Below, in pieces: positions 51,343 through 58,684 of a stretch of 64,000 nucleotides of DNA (positions are counted from its first letter, which is position 1; the number at the start of each line of letters is the position of its first letter). The translations under genes were made by a program, and so were the position numbers. The notes beneath the pieces were generated by a model. That model ran no database searches, was not told where the DNA came from, and saw nothing but the letters and a program-made list of their open reading frames with translations. Origin of the DNA: Brachybacterium squillarum M-6-3. Its GTDB lineage: Bacteria; Actinomycetota; Actinomycetes; Actinomycetales; Dermabacteraceae. Where the stretch lies: assembly GCF_000225825.1 (NCBI RefSeq), contig NZ_AGBX01000007.1, positions 434,001-498,000 on the forward strand, read 5' to 3'.

Positions 51343-51696
51343 ATGGAGACCCCGGAGCCGCTGCTGCGTGAACTGATCGGTGGGGTGCTGCGCGCGGAGC
51401 GGCACCGCCAGGGCCGAACCCTGGCGCAGGTCGCGACGGCGAGCGGGGTGAGCATGCAGCACCTCTCGGACGTGGAGCGGGGCCGGAAGGATCCCTCCTC
51501 CGAGCTGCTCGCCGCGATCGCCGGGGCGCTCGGCCTCGGGGTGCTGGACCTGACCCGCCGGATCACCGAAGCCTCCGCCGACACCGGAACCGCGCGGCCC
51601 CGGGTGCTGGAGCTGCGTTCCCTGTACCGCTCCCCCGCACCGTTCCCGCCCGCCCGGCATCGAGGCGCCACGGCGGCGGTGCGACTGGCCGCCTGA
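51343..51696 (+). CDS. XRE-family HTH regulator, ClgR/PopR-like
   Basis: A 117-residue protein with a single Cro/C1-type HTH: LRELIGGVLRAERHRQGRTLAQVATASGVSMQHLSDVERGRKDPSSELLAAIAGALGL. This sequence style (VSxxYLSEVERGxKxxSSELLxAI) is that of ClgR and PopR, which control clpP genes in actinobacteria. Here it converges with a clpP pair 59 nt away, which supports a role in their control. In Streptomyces, PopR governs the clpP3-clpP4 pair. The tail after residue 80 is Pro/Arg-rich. Confidence 0.78.
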   Translation: METPEPLLRELIGGVLRAERHRQGRTLAQVATASGVSMQHLSDVERGRKDPSSELLAAIAGALGLGVLDLTRRITEASADTGTARPRVLELRSLYRSPAPFPPARHRGATAAVRLAA

Positions 51697-51702
51697 CCTC
51701 CC

Positions 51703-51740
51703 GGCGCTCCCCGGGGCACCGCGATTCCCCGGAGCGCACC
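51703..51740. terminator. Imperfect hairpin between XRE gene and clpP pair
   Basis: GCGCTCC and GGGG stretches near 51704-51716 pair imperfectly with CCCCGGAGCGC near 51734. It lies between convergent genes. Confidence 0.35.
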
Positions 51741-51755
51741 GCCCGGGCATGACGC

Positions 51756-52346
51756 TCAGCGGCGGCGCAGCACCCGGTCGGCCAGGCCGTAGGCGACGGC
51801 CTGCTCGGCGTCCAGCACCCGTTCTCGCTCCAGATCGGCGCGGACCGTGGCGAGGTCGCGTCCGCTGTGCTCGGCGAGCACCGCCTCCAGCTCACGCCGC
51901 ACCCGCTGCACCTCCTGGGTGGCGAGGATCAGGTCGGGCACGGCGCCGCGGCCGCTGGCCTCCAGGGGGTGCAGCACCACCCGGGCGTGGGGCAGGACGC
52001 TGCGCTGGCCGGGGGTGCCCGCCGCGAGCAGCACCACCGGAGCGGCGATGACCTGGCCGATGCAGGTCACGGCCACCTCGCAGCGTACGTAGGCGAGGGC
52101 GTCGTGGATGGCGAGCACGGCCTGCGCGTCGCCGCCCTCGGAGTTCAGGTAGAGCTGGATCGGCCGGTCCGGGGCGTCGTTCTCCAGGTGCAGCACCTGC
52201 GCGATCACGGTGTTGGCCACGCCGTCGTCGATGCCGGTGCCCAGGTAGACGATCCGGTCCGAGAGCAGCCGGGAGAAGATGTCGGCGCTGCGCTCGCCGC
52301 CGCGGGCGGTGGTCTCCAGGACGTTGGGGATCGTGTAGCTGCTCAT
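51756..52346 (-). CDS. ClpP-like protein with lost catalytic Ser and Asp (pseudo-protease subunit)
   Basis: A 196-residue ClpP homologue of normal length. The nucleophile region that reads GQAASMG in active ClpP reads GQVIAAPV, so the serine is Ala101. The catalytic His is kept (H126 in VVLHPLE). The position of the triad Asp (ERDRF in E. coli) reads ERERV, so it is Glu175. The fold motifs (LYLNSEGGDAQAVLAIHDALAYV, AAGTPGQRSVLPHARVVLH, AEQAVAYGLADRVL) are intact and codon use is normal, so it looks maintained. Its ATG overlaps the stop of the active clpP (ATGA). Likely role: non-catalytic ring or partner of that ClpP, like cyanobacterial ClpR. Confidence 0.85.
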   Translation of the reverse strand: MSSYTIPNVLETTARGGERSADIFSRLLSDRIVYLGTGIDDGVANTVIAQVLHLENDAPDRPIQLYLNSEGGDAQAVLAIHDALAYVRCEVAVTCIGQVIAAPVVLLAAGTPGQRSVLPHARVVLHPLEASGRGAVPDLILATQEVQRVRRELEAVLAEHSGRDLATVRADLERERVLDAEQAVAYGLADRVLRRR

Positions 52347-53026
52347 CGCCGCATCTCCTGGCCGACTCCGGTCTGAGCGGCACCGACCTGCGTTCCGTCC
52401 ACCTGCCCGGTGCCGAAGCCGCCGCGCGAGACCGGCGCCCCGAGCGGCAGCAGCTGGGACAGGCCGGTGAGGACGTGGTCGCAGAAGCCGTAGGCGACGG
52501 CCTCCTCGGCCTCCCAGATGCGGTCGCGCTCGGAGTCGCGCGCGATGGTCTCCCGGCTCTGCCCGGTGCGCTCGGCGGTGATCGCGATGAGCAGGTCGCG
52601 GTTGCGGCGCAGGTCCTCGGCCTGCAGCTCGATGTCCGCGGCGCTGCCGCCGAACCCTGCCGAGCCCTGGTGCATGAGCACCCGGCCGTGGGGCAGCACG
52701 TACCGCTTGCCGGGGGTGCCGTGGGTGAGCAGGTACTGCCCGGCGCTGTAGGACATGCCCAGGCCCACGGTGCGCACGTCGCAGGGCACGAGGTCCATCA
52801 GGTCGCCGATCGCCAGCATGGCCGGGACCAGTCCGCCCGGGGAGTTGATGAGCAGGGTGATGTCGCGCTGCGGGTCCTCGGAGGCGAGCAGCAAGAGGTG
52901 GGCGCAGAGGCGGGCGCCGTTGTCCTGGTCGAGCTCGCGGTCCAGCAGCAGGATGCGCTGGTGCAGCAGGCCGGTGGCGGTGCGGTCGGCGAGGGCGGCG
53001 GGAGGTGTGGTCTCGGTGCTGGTCAT
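52343..53026 (-). CDS. clpP: ATP-dependent Clp protease proteolytic subunit, catalytically intact copy
   Basis: A 227-residue ClpP with a complete triad: S94 (LGMSYSAGQ), H119 (RVLMHQGSAG) and D168 (SERDRIW). SEDPQRDITLLINSPGG and ADIELQAEDLRRNRDLL match ClpP. The C-terminus is about 30 residues longer than usual and glycine-rich (GAPVSRGGFGTGQ). It is paired with the inactive paralogue, and no clpX or clpC is adjacent, so this is a secondary ClpP pair, not the main clpP1P2 operon. Confidence 0.92.
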   Translation of the reverse strand: MTSTETTPPAALADRTATGLLHQRILLLDRELDQDNGARLCAHLLLLASEDPQRDITLLINSPGGLVPAMLAIGDLMDLVPCDVRTVGLGMSYSAGQYLLTHGTPGKRYVLPHGRVLMHQGSAGFGGSAADIELQAEDLRRNRDLLIAITAERTGQSRETIARDSERDRIWEAEEAVAYGFCDHVLTGLSQLLPLGAPVSRGGFGTGQVDGTQVGAAQTGVGQEMRR

Positions 53027-53125
53027 GCCCCGAGCCTGCGCCGCCCGGGGTTGTCTGCACAGCGTTCTCCGCCACCCGCTGATCCCCTCACGGCAGAGCC
53101 GCGGCCCCTGGGCAGCCTCCTGCTT

Positions 53126-53185
53126 GCCGAGATCTGCGTTCGGGTTGTCCTGGGCGCTCAGAACAACCCGAACGCAGATCTCGGC
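53126..53185. repeat. 60-bp perfect palindrome, 23-bp arms, between rsmD and clpP
   Basis: Arms 53126-53148 and 53163-53185 are perfectly complementary (23 bp; sequence core CCGAGATCTGCGTTCGGGTT) around a 14-nt loop. The stem extends over a BglII-type AGATCT. It lies in the gap between rsmD and clpP, without U tract. REP-like mobile palindrome or structured RNA; the strongest palindrome in the window. Confidence 0.7.
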
Positions 53186-53207
53186 GGCGCGACCCCACCC
53201 GGAGGGA

Positions 53208-53798
53208 TCAGGGGGCGAGGGGGCCGCCGTACTGGAGGACGGTCTCGCCGTAGGTCTTGGTGCCGTCGTCGCCCCAGCCCTCGGGCCAGGCGATGGGGCG
53301 GCTGCGGCTGGAGCGTTCGATGACGACCAGCGCCTCGGCAGCCAGAGCCGGGGCGAGGGTGGCCAGGAGGTCCTCCAGCACGGAGGTGTCCACGACGTAG
53401 GGCGGGTCGAGGAAGACCAGGTCCGCGGGAAGGAACGGATGCGCGGCTGGGGCGGGGTGATCGGAGGCGAGCTGTGCGGCGACGGTCTCGGCCTTGCCGG
53501 CACGGACCTCGCATCGCTCCGCGAGGCCCAGCTCCTTCGCGGTGGCACGGAGGGAGCGGGCGGTGGGGGCGTGGGTCTCGACCAGCAGCGCGGAGGCGGC
53601 GCCCCGGGAGAGGGCCTCGAAGGCAAGTGCCCCGGTGCCGGCGTAGAGGTCCAGCACCCGCGCCCCGGCCAGGGCGTCCCAGCCGGTCAGGCGGGAGAAC
53701 AGGGCCTCGCGCACCCGGTCGGAGGTGGGGCGGGTGCCCTTGGCGACGGTGCCCGGCACGGGGCGTCCCCCCAGGGTGCCGGCGATGATGCGGGGCAT
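53208..53798 (-). CDS. rsmD: 16S rRNA m2G966 methyltransferase
   Basis: A 196-residue RsmD that methylates G966 of 16S rRNA. MPRIIAGTLGGRPV, TSDRVREALFSRL, VLDLYAGTGALAFEALSRGA and the catalytic DPPY motif (LVFLDPPYVV) are all present. It starts 1 nt after the recG stop, giving the operon recG-rsmD, as in many actinobacteria. Confidence 0.95.
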   Translation of the reverse strand: MPRIIAGTLGGRPVPGTVAKGTRPTSDRVREALFSRLTGWDALAGARVLDLYAGTGALAFEALSRGAASALLVETHAPTARSLRATAKELGLAERCEVRAGKAETVAAQLASDHPAPAAHPFLPADLVFLDPPYVVDTSVLEDLLATLAPALAAEALVVIERSSRSRPIAWPEGWGDDGTKTYGETVLQYGGPLAP

Positions 53799-53799
53799 C

Positions 53800-56076
53800 T
53801 CAGCTCCTCTCCACGTCGGGGTCGGCGTCGCGCAGGCGCGCGTCGATCGCGGCGGCGAGCTGCGGGTGGCCCTCCAGCTCGGGGTCGGCGGCGAGCACGG
53901 CGAAGGCGTCCTCACGGGCCTGCTCGATGACGGCGGCATCGCGGATCACGTCGAGGTGGCGCAGGGTGCGGCCGAGTCCGGACTGCACCTCCCCCACCAG
54001 GTCACCGGCGCCGCGGCGGGCCAGGTCCAGCTCGGCGAGGGCGAAGCCGTCGGCGGCCTCGGCGATGGAGGCCAGGTGCTCGGCGGCCGGGGAGCCGGGG
54101 TCGGTGCGGGTGTCGAGGAAGGCGATGCCGGGGTGCTCGCCGCGGCCGACGCGCCCGCGCAGCTGGTGCAGCTGGGAGACGCCGAAGCGCTCCGCGTCCA
54201 GCATCACCATCACGGAGGCGTTGGGCACGTCCACGCCCACCTCGATCACGGTGGTGGCGACCAGCAGGTCGATGCGACCGGCCTGGACCTCGTCCATCAC
54301 CTGCTGCTTCTCCTCGGGGGCGAGGCGGCCGTGGAGGATCCCGATGCGGGCGCCGGCCAGCTCCGGGCGGGCGGCGAGGCGCTCGGCGGTCTCGACCACC
54401 CCGCGCGGCGGAAGGATCGTCTGCCCGGCCATGCCCGTCTCGGGCGGCGGGGCCAGCAGGGCGCCGTCCTCCCCGCGCCAGGACTCCGCGCCGTCCTCGC
54501 CGGGCTCCCCGGTGTCCTCCGTGCCGTCCTCCTCGATGCGGGGGCAGACCACGAACACCTGCCGTCCGGCGGCGATCTCCTCCCCGGCGCGGGCCCACAT
54601 GCGCTGCTCCCAGGCGGGCTGCTGCTCGGGGACCACGTAGCTGGTCACGCCGGCGCGACGGCCGGGGCTCTCGCGCAGGGTGAGCACGTCGAGGTCGCCG
54701 ACGGTGGCGAGGGCCGCGGTGCGCGGGATGGGGGTGGCGGTCATGACGACGACGTGGGGGCTCATGCCGTCGGGGCCCTTGGTGCGCAGGCGACGGCGGT
54801 GGTCGACGCCGAAGCGGTGCTGTTCGTCGATGACGACGAGGCCGAGGGAGGCGAACTCGACGGACTCGGTGAGCAGGGCATGGGTGCCGATGACGATGCC
54901 GGCCTGCCCGGAGGTGACGTCCAGCAGGGTCTCGCGGCGGGCGGCGGTGCGCTGGGAGCCGGTGAGCAGCCGCACCCGGGTGGCGTCGGGGTGGCCGTCG
55001 AGCTGACCGGCGCGGGCGAGCTCGCCGAGCATCGCAGTGAGGGTGCGGTGGTGCTGCTCGGCGAGGACCTCGGTGGGGGCGAGCAGCGCGGCCTGGTGGC
55101 CCGAGTCGACGGCGCGGAGCATGGCCCGCAGCGCGATCACCGTCTTGCCGGAGCCCACGTCGCCCTGCAGCAGCACGCTGGTGGGGTGCTCCCGGGCCAG
55201 GCGCTCGTCGATCTGGGCGCCGACCTCCCGCTGACCGTCGGTGAGCTCGAAGGGCAGGCGCTCCTCGAGGGCACCCTGCAGGGGTCCGGTGGCGCGTAGG
55301 GCCGGGGCGGGGGTGCGGGCGTCCTGGGCGCGGCGACGCGCGAAGATCGCCTGCAGCACGAAGGCCTCCTCGGTGACCAGGTGCGCCATCCCGGCGGTGA
55401 TGTCCTGCTCGGTGAGGGGATGGTGGACCCCGGCGACGGCCTGGTCGAGCGGGAGCAGACCGCGGCGACGGATCACGTCCTCGGGCAGCACCCGGGAGAG
55501 CAGCTCCGTGTGCTCGAGGCCGTGCAGGGTGGCGTCGCGCATGGTGCCCTGGGCGATGGTCTTCTTCAGCGGGTACACCGGCAGCGGCCGCTCGGCGCGG
55601 GCACGCCCCTCGGGGGTGCCCTCGTAGGGCTCGTAGCGCGGATGAGTGAGCTGGCGCTGCCCGGTGCGGGAGTTGATCCCGGCGTTGCCGTAGACCGTGT
55701 ACCAGCGGCCCTCGACCAGGTTCTGGCGGTGCCAGTGGACCATGTGGTCCTTGGGCAGGAAGAAGGTGAGGGTGAGCTCGTGGTCGCCGTCGGTGACGAC
55801 GGCCTCCAGCAGGAAGCCGTAGCGCGAGCGCATGCGCCGGTCGCGCACGGAGACGACCTGCACGACGGCGCTCATCTCCTCCCCCTCGGCGATCTCGTCG
55901 AGGGCACGCAGCGGGGCGGGGCGCGTGTAGCGGCGCGGGGGGAAGCGCAGCATGGTGTCGAGGTCGCGCACCCCGAAGCCGGCCATCGCCTTGGCCTCCT
56001 TCGGCGGCAGCAGCTCCTTCAGGGCGGTGCCGGGCGGCGCGGCCGAGGCCGCGGCGGCGGAGGTCGAGCGGGCCAT
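53800..56076 (-). CDS. recG: ATP-dependent DNA helicase RecG
   Basis: A 758-residue RecG, which remodels stalled replication forks and Holliday junctions. Wedge OB domain at about 45-160 (FPPRRYTRP...); helicase motifs I (LLQGDVGSGKTVIAL), Ia (LLAPTEVLAEQHH), II DEQH (VVIDEQHRFGV), III (VMTATPIPRT), V (LLVATTVIEVGVDVPNA) and VI (QLHQLRGRVGRG). There is a glycine/acid-rich insertion around residues 500-545. The ATG at 56076 has GGAAGGAGGG upstream. Confidence 0.96.
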   Translation of the reverse strand: MARSTSAAAASAAPPGTALKELLPPKEAKAMAGFGVRDLDTMLRFPPRRYTRPAPLRALDEIAEGEEMSAVVQVVSVRDRRMRSRYGFLLEAVVTDGDHELTLTFFLPKDHMVHWHRQNLVEGRWYTVYGNAGINSRTGQRQLTHPRYEPYEGTPEGRARAERPLPVYPLKKTIAQGTMRDATLHGLEHTELLSRVLPEDVIRRRGLLPLDQAVAGVHHPLTEQDITAGMAHLVTEEAFVLQAIFARRRAQDARTPAPALRATGPLQGALEERLPFELTDGQREVGAQIDERLAREHPTSVLLQGDVGSGKTVIALRAMLRAVDSGHQAALLAPTEVLAEQHHRTLTAMLGELARAGQLDGHPDATRVRLLTGSQRTAARRETLLDVTSGQAGIVIGTHALLTESVEFASLGLVVIDEQHRFGVDHRRRLRTKGPDGMSPHVVVMTATPIPRTAALATVGDLDVLTLRESPGRRAGVTSYVVPEQQPAWEQRMWARAGEEIAAGRQVFVVCPRIEEDGTEDTGEPGEDGAESWRGEDGALLAPPPETGMAGQTILPPRGVVETAERLAARPELAGARIGILHGRLAPEEKQQVMDEVQAGRIDLLVATTVIEVGVDVPNASVMVMLDAERFGVSQLHQLRGRVGRGEHPGIAFLDTRTDPGSPAAEHLASIAEAADGFALAELDLARRGAGDLVGEVQSGLGRTLRHLDVIRDAAVIEQAREDAFAVLAADPELEGHPQLAAAIDARLRDADPDVERS

Positions 56077-56453
56077 CGAGCCCTCCTTCCCCGGCCGACG
56101 GCCGCCTCCCTCGCCCGCGCGCGGGCCCGATAGTCTGTGCGGGGACGACGCTACCGGCCGCCACCGACGGATGAGCGCAGCGCCGCCCGCGTGGGGAAGG
56201 CCAGCCCCGGTGCACCGCCTGCGCGGCCGTGCGCGGGGCTGTGTCCGATGGCACAGGCCCCGGGCGTGCCCTCCGCCTTCATCCCGGCGGTGCCCGTGGG
56301 ATACACTGCCGGGGTTGCCCTGACCCACGGGGGCCGTGCGTCCCCGCGCGATGCCCAGGTCACCGGCCCCGATCTGCCCGGTTCCCACGATCCGCCGGCG
56401 GACGTCGGCTCGGGTGGGCACCCGTACAGATTTCGATTCTTCAGGAGACGACA
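56077..56453. other. Divergent recG-rpmB intergenic region
   Basis: 377 bp without a gene. A TACACT -10 box (56302-56307) probably starts the rpmB transcript, giving a leader of about 140 nt before the AGGAG at 56443. TAGTCT/GACTAT near 56130-56136 may belong to recG. No riboswitch recognised. Confidence 0.45.
56302..56307 (+). promoter_or_regulatory. TACACT -10 box, probable rpmB promoter
   Basis: TACACT lies about 145 nt upstream of the rpmB GTG start; the -35 match (TTCATC, 18-nt spacer) is weak. Confidence 0.35.
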
Positions 56454-56648
56454 GTGGCTTCCACGTGTGACATCTGCGCCAAGGGCCCGAGCTTCGGCAA
56501 GAGCGTGTCCCACTCGCACCGCCGCACCTCGCGCCGCTGGAACCCGAACATCCAGACCGTGCGCGCCGTGATCAAGGGCACCCCCCAGAAGTTGAACGTC
56601 TGCACCTCCTGCCTCAAGGCCGGCAAGGTGCAGAAGCTCAGCGCCTGA
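56454..56648 (+). CDS. rpmB: 50S ribosomal protein L28, zinc-ribbon form
   Basis: A 64-residue L28 starting with GTG and preceded by AGGAG. ASTCDICAKGPSFGKSVSHSHRRTSRRWNPNIQ and VCTSCLKAGKV are typical. The two CxxC pairs (C5/C8, C50/C53) show it is the zinc-binding form, often controlled by Zur in actinobacteria, where a zinc-free copy takes over in zinc shortage. Confidence 0.95.
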   Translation: MASTCDICAKGPSFGKSVSHSHRRTSRRWNPNIQTVRAVIKGTPQKLNVCTSCLKAGKVQKLSA

Positions 56649-56687
56649 GCGGTTCCCCCCGGGCCGCGCGCCCGGACCTCGGACCTC

Positions 56688-56721
56688 CGAGAGCCCCCAC
56701 CGTGATCGGTGGGGGCTCTCG
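56688..56721 (+). terminator. Terminator after rpmB
   Basis: Perfect 15-bp stem (56688-56702 with 56707-56721), 4-nt loop TGAT, 40 nt after the rpmB stop. Confidence 0.8.
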
Positions 56722-56785
56722 TGCGTCCCGGCCCGGGCTCCACTCCCCCGCCGCGTGGTCCCGCACGCGCGGCAGCGGGGACCCC

Positions 56786-56791
56786 TAGCCT
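56786..56791 (+). promoter_or_regulatory. TAGCCT -10 box of the HAD gene
   Basis: Ends 7 nt before the ATG at 56799; probable leaderless start. Confidence 0.5.
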
Positions 56792-56798
56792 GGTGACC

Positions 56799-57455
56799 AT
56801 GAGCTCCCCTGCACGCACCGACGCCCTGACGGCCTTCCGGGACCTGACCCGGGAGCCCGCCGTGGCCGTGGTGGTCAGCGACCTGGACGGGGTGCTGCGC
56901 CGCTTCCCCGAGGACCTGTGGCCCTCGCTCGACGCGGAACTGGGCCTCGCTCCCGGCCGGCTGCGGCGGATCGTCCTGCGCCACCCGATCCTCGCCGAGG
57001 TGAGCACCGGCCGCGCCACCCACCGCCAGTGGCGTGAGGCCGTCGTCGCCACCCTCGCCGCCGAGGGGCTCGCCCCGCAGGCTGCAGAGGCCGCCGTGCA
57101 ACGCTGGGCCACGACTCCGGCCACCATCGATCCCGCGGTGCAGGCGCTGCTGCGCGAAGCGGAGGGGACGGGCCGCCCCGCCTTCGTCTTCACCAACGGC
57201 ACCGATCAGGTGCGGGCGGAGCTGACCGCGCTGGGGCTGGGCGAGCTGGCCCATGGGGACCGACTGCTGAACTCGGCCGAGCTCGGCGCGGCGAAGCCCG
57301 ACCCGGAGGCCTACGCCCGGGCGCTCGCCCGTATCGAGGCGGTGCTCGGGCGGAGGGTGGAGCCCGCGACGATCGCCTTCCTGGACGATGGACCGGGCAA
57401 CGTCACGGCCGCGCGGGCGGCCGGATGGCGCGCCGTCCATCTCCCGGCCCACTGA
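56799..57455 (+). CDS. HAD-superfamily hydrolase
   Basis: A 218-residue HAD hydrolase. Motif I VVVSDLDGVLRRF (nucleophile and acid/base Asp), motif II FVFTNGT, motif III lysine in GAAKPDPEAY and motif IV FLDDGPGNVTAA are complete. The helical cap is inserted after motif I (type C1). Likely a phosphatase on a small phosphorylated metabolite; substrate unknown. Stands alone after rpmB. Confidence 0.85.
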   Translation: MSSPARTDALTAFRDLTREPAVAVVVSDLDGVLRRFPEDLWPSLDAELGLAPGRLRRIVLRHPILAEVSTGRATHRQWREAVVATLAAEGLAPQAAEAAVQRWATTPATIDPAVQALLREAEGTGRPAFVFTNGTDQVRAELTALGLGELAHGDRLLNSAELGAAKPDPEAYARALARIEAVLGRRVEPATIAFLDDGPGNVTAARAAGWRAVHLPAH

Positions 57456-57642
57456 TCGTCTTTTCCGCACGTCAGCCGCGATACAGCGTTGTCCGACTGT
57501 TACGGGTCCGGTAAGCGACCCGCAGGGCGCCGGTCACACACGGCACGCCGAGGTGGACGCGGACGACGACCGGCGCCAGCCATGGTGATCGCGGAGGACG
57601 ACGACGGGCACCGATCGAGGTGATCGCGGGGGACGTCGACCG
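57456..57642. other. Intergenic region with a short tandem duplication
   Basis: 187 bp between convergent genes. It contains an imperfect direct repeat (57584-57600 and 57619-57635, 16 of 17 identical, period 35). No gene seen. Confidence 0.4.
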
Positions 57643-58674
57643 TCAGCCGAGATGGTCGCGGAGCTGGGCGGCCATCGCGCGGGAGGTGGCGGCCGCCTGC
57701 ACGCCGCGCTCTCCCCCGGACTCCCCGACGCGGTGCAGGTGCGCGGCGGTGAAGACCACCTCCTGCAGCAGATGCGCCTCGCGACGGACCAGCAACGCCT
57801 CCAGGTCGAGGTCCGGCGCCGCAAGACCCGCGGCCGCGTGCTCGGCCTCGCGGGCGGTGAGGTAGTCCTCGGCCTGGGCACGGACCCGCGCGGGGGTGAG
57901 GACGGCATACCAGGGTTCGGCGGCCACCGGCCCACCGATGAAGGCGAGATCCCGGGCGGCGTCCCCGACCTGCGCCCACTCCCAGTCCACGAAGCGCACC
58001 TCCCCGGCCTCGTCCACCAGCAGGTTGGAGGCGGCGGGGTCGCCGTGCAGCAGCACCCGGTCGGCCCCGTCGAAGGCCGGGAGAGTCTGCTCCAGGCGTG
58101 CGAGGAAGGAGGGCCAGAGGGGCTCGATCAGGGCCTCGGCGGAGGCGGGCTCGTGCTCCTGCCACCATCGTCGGCCGTCCTCAGCCGCCGCCACGGGATC
58201 GATCCGCTCCGGGACCTCCAGGCCGGCGGTGTCGCCGTGGACGTGCAGCACGGCCAGGCGCTGCGCGAGACGGCGCAGCAGGGCGGGGTCGTCCCAGGCC
58301 GCCGCGGGCAGCATCCGCCCGGGCACCCGGGTGGTGACGGAGATCGACGCACCCGGCGTCGCCTCCGGGGTGTGCACGGCGATCGGTGCGGCGCCCAGGC
58401 CCGCGGTGACCCGGGCGAGGGTGGCGAGTTCGGCGGCCGGATCGCCGTCGAGCTCGGCGGGGTCCTTGTGGGGCACACGGAGCACCAGCTCGGCGGCGCC
58501 GCGACGGGCGAGGTAGGCGATGTAGGACTCGCCGCGGCCGAGTTCGGTCAGCTCGATGCCACCGGTGACCGGCGAGGGATCACCGGCGCCGGGGGCGCCG
58601 TCCCACCACGCGGGGTGGGCCTCCACGAGGTCGCGGAGGTGCTCCACCCCGGGCAGGGGGAGGGCGCTGCTCAT
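57643..58674 (-). CDS. Aminoglycoside phosphotransferase-family kinase-like protein
   Basis: A 343-residue protein with the APH/choline-kinase fold. The catalytic loop is VLLHGDPAASNLLVDE (HGD..xxN) and the metal-binding motif is VRFVDWEWAQVGDAARDLAF. It also has a glycine-rich nucleotide region (LGRGESYIAYL) near residue 45. Probably phosphorylates a small alcohol (choline, sugar or antibiotic type); not evidence of drug resistance by itself. ATG at 58674, 11 nt before the downstream stop of the alcohol dehydrogenase gene. Confidence 0.82.
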   Translation of the reverse strand: MSSALPLPGVEHLRDLVEAHPAWWDGAPGAGDPSPVTGGIELTELGRGESYIAYLARRGAAELVLRVPHKDPAELDGDPAAELATLARVTAGLGAAPIAVHTPEATPGASISVTTRVPGRMLPAAAWDDPALLRRLAQRLAVLHVHGDTAGLEVPERIDPVAAAEDGRRWWQEHEPASAEALIEPLWPSFLARLEQTLPAFDGADRVLLHGDPAASNLLVDEAGEVRFVDWEWAQVGDAARDLAFIGGPVAAEPWYAVLTPARVRAQAEDYLTAREAEHAAAGLAAPDLDLEALLVRREAHLLQEVVFTAAHLHRVGESGGERGVQAAATSRAMAAQLRDHLG

Positions 58675-58684
58675 CCGCGCGGGA

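Noticed and set aside
51343-51696. XRE gene as the antitoxin of a toxin-antitoxin pair
   Set aside because: No small toxin-like ORF overlaps or adjoins it in the same direction, and the HTH is of ClgR/PopR type.
57643-58674. Aminoglycoside resistance gene
   Set aside because: The phosphotransferase fold covers many metabolic kinases; the sequence shows no specific match to a resistance enzyme and the context is ordinary.
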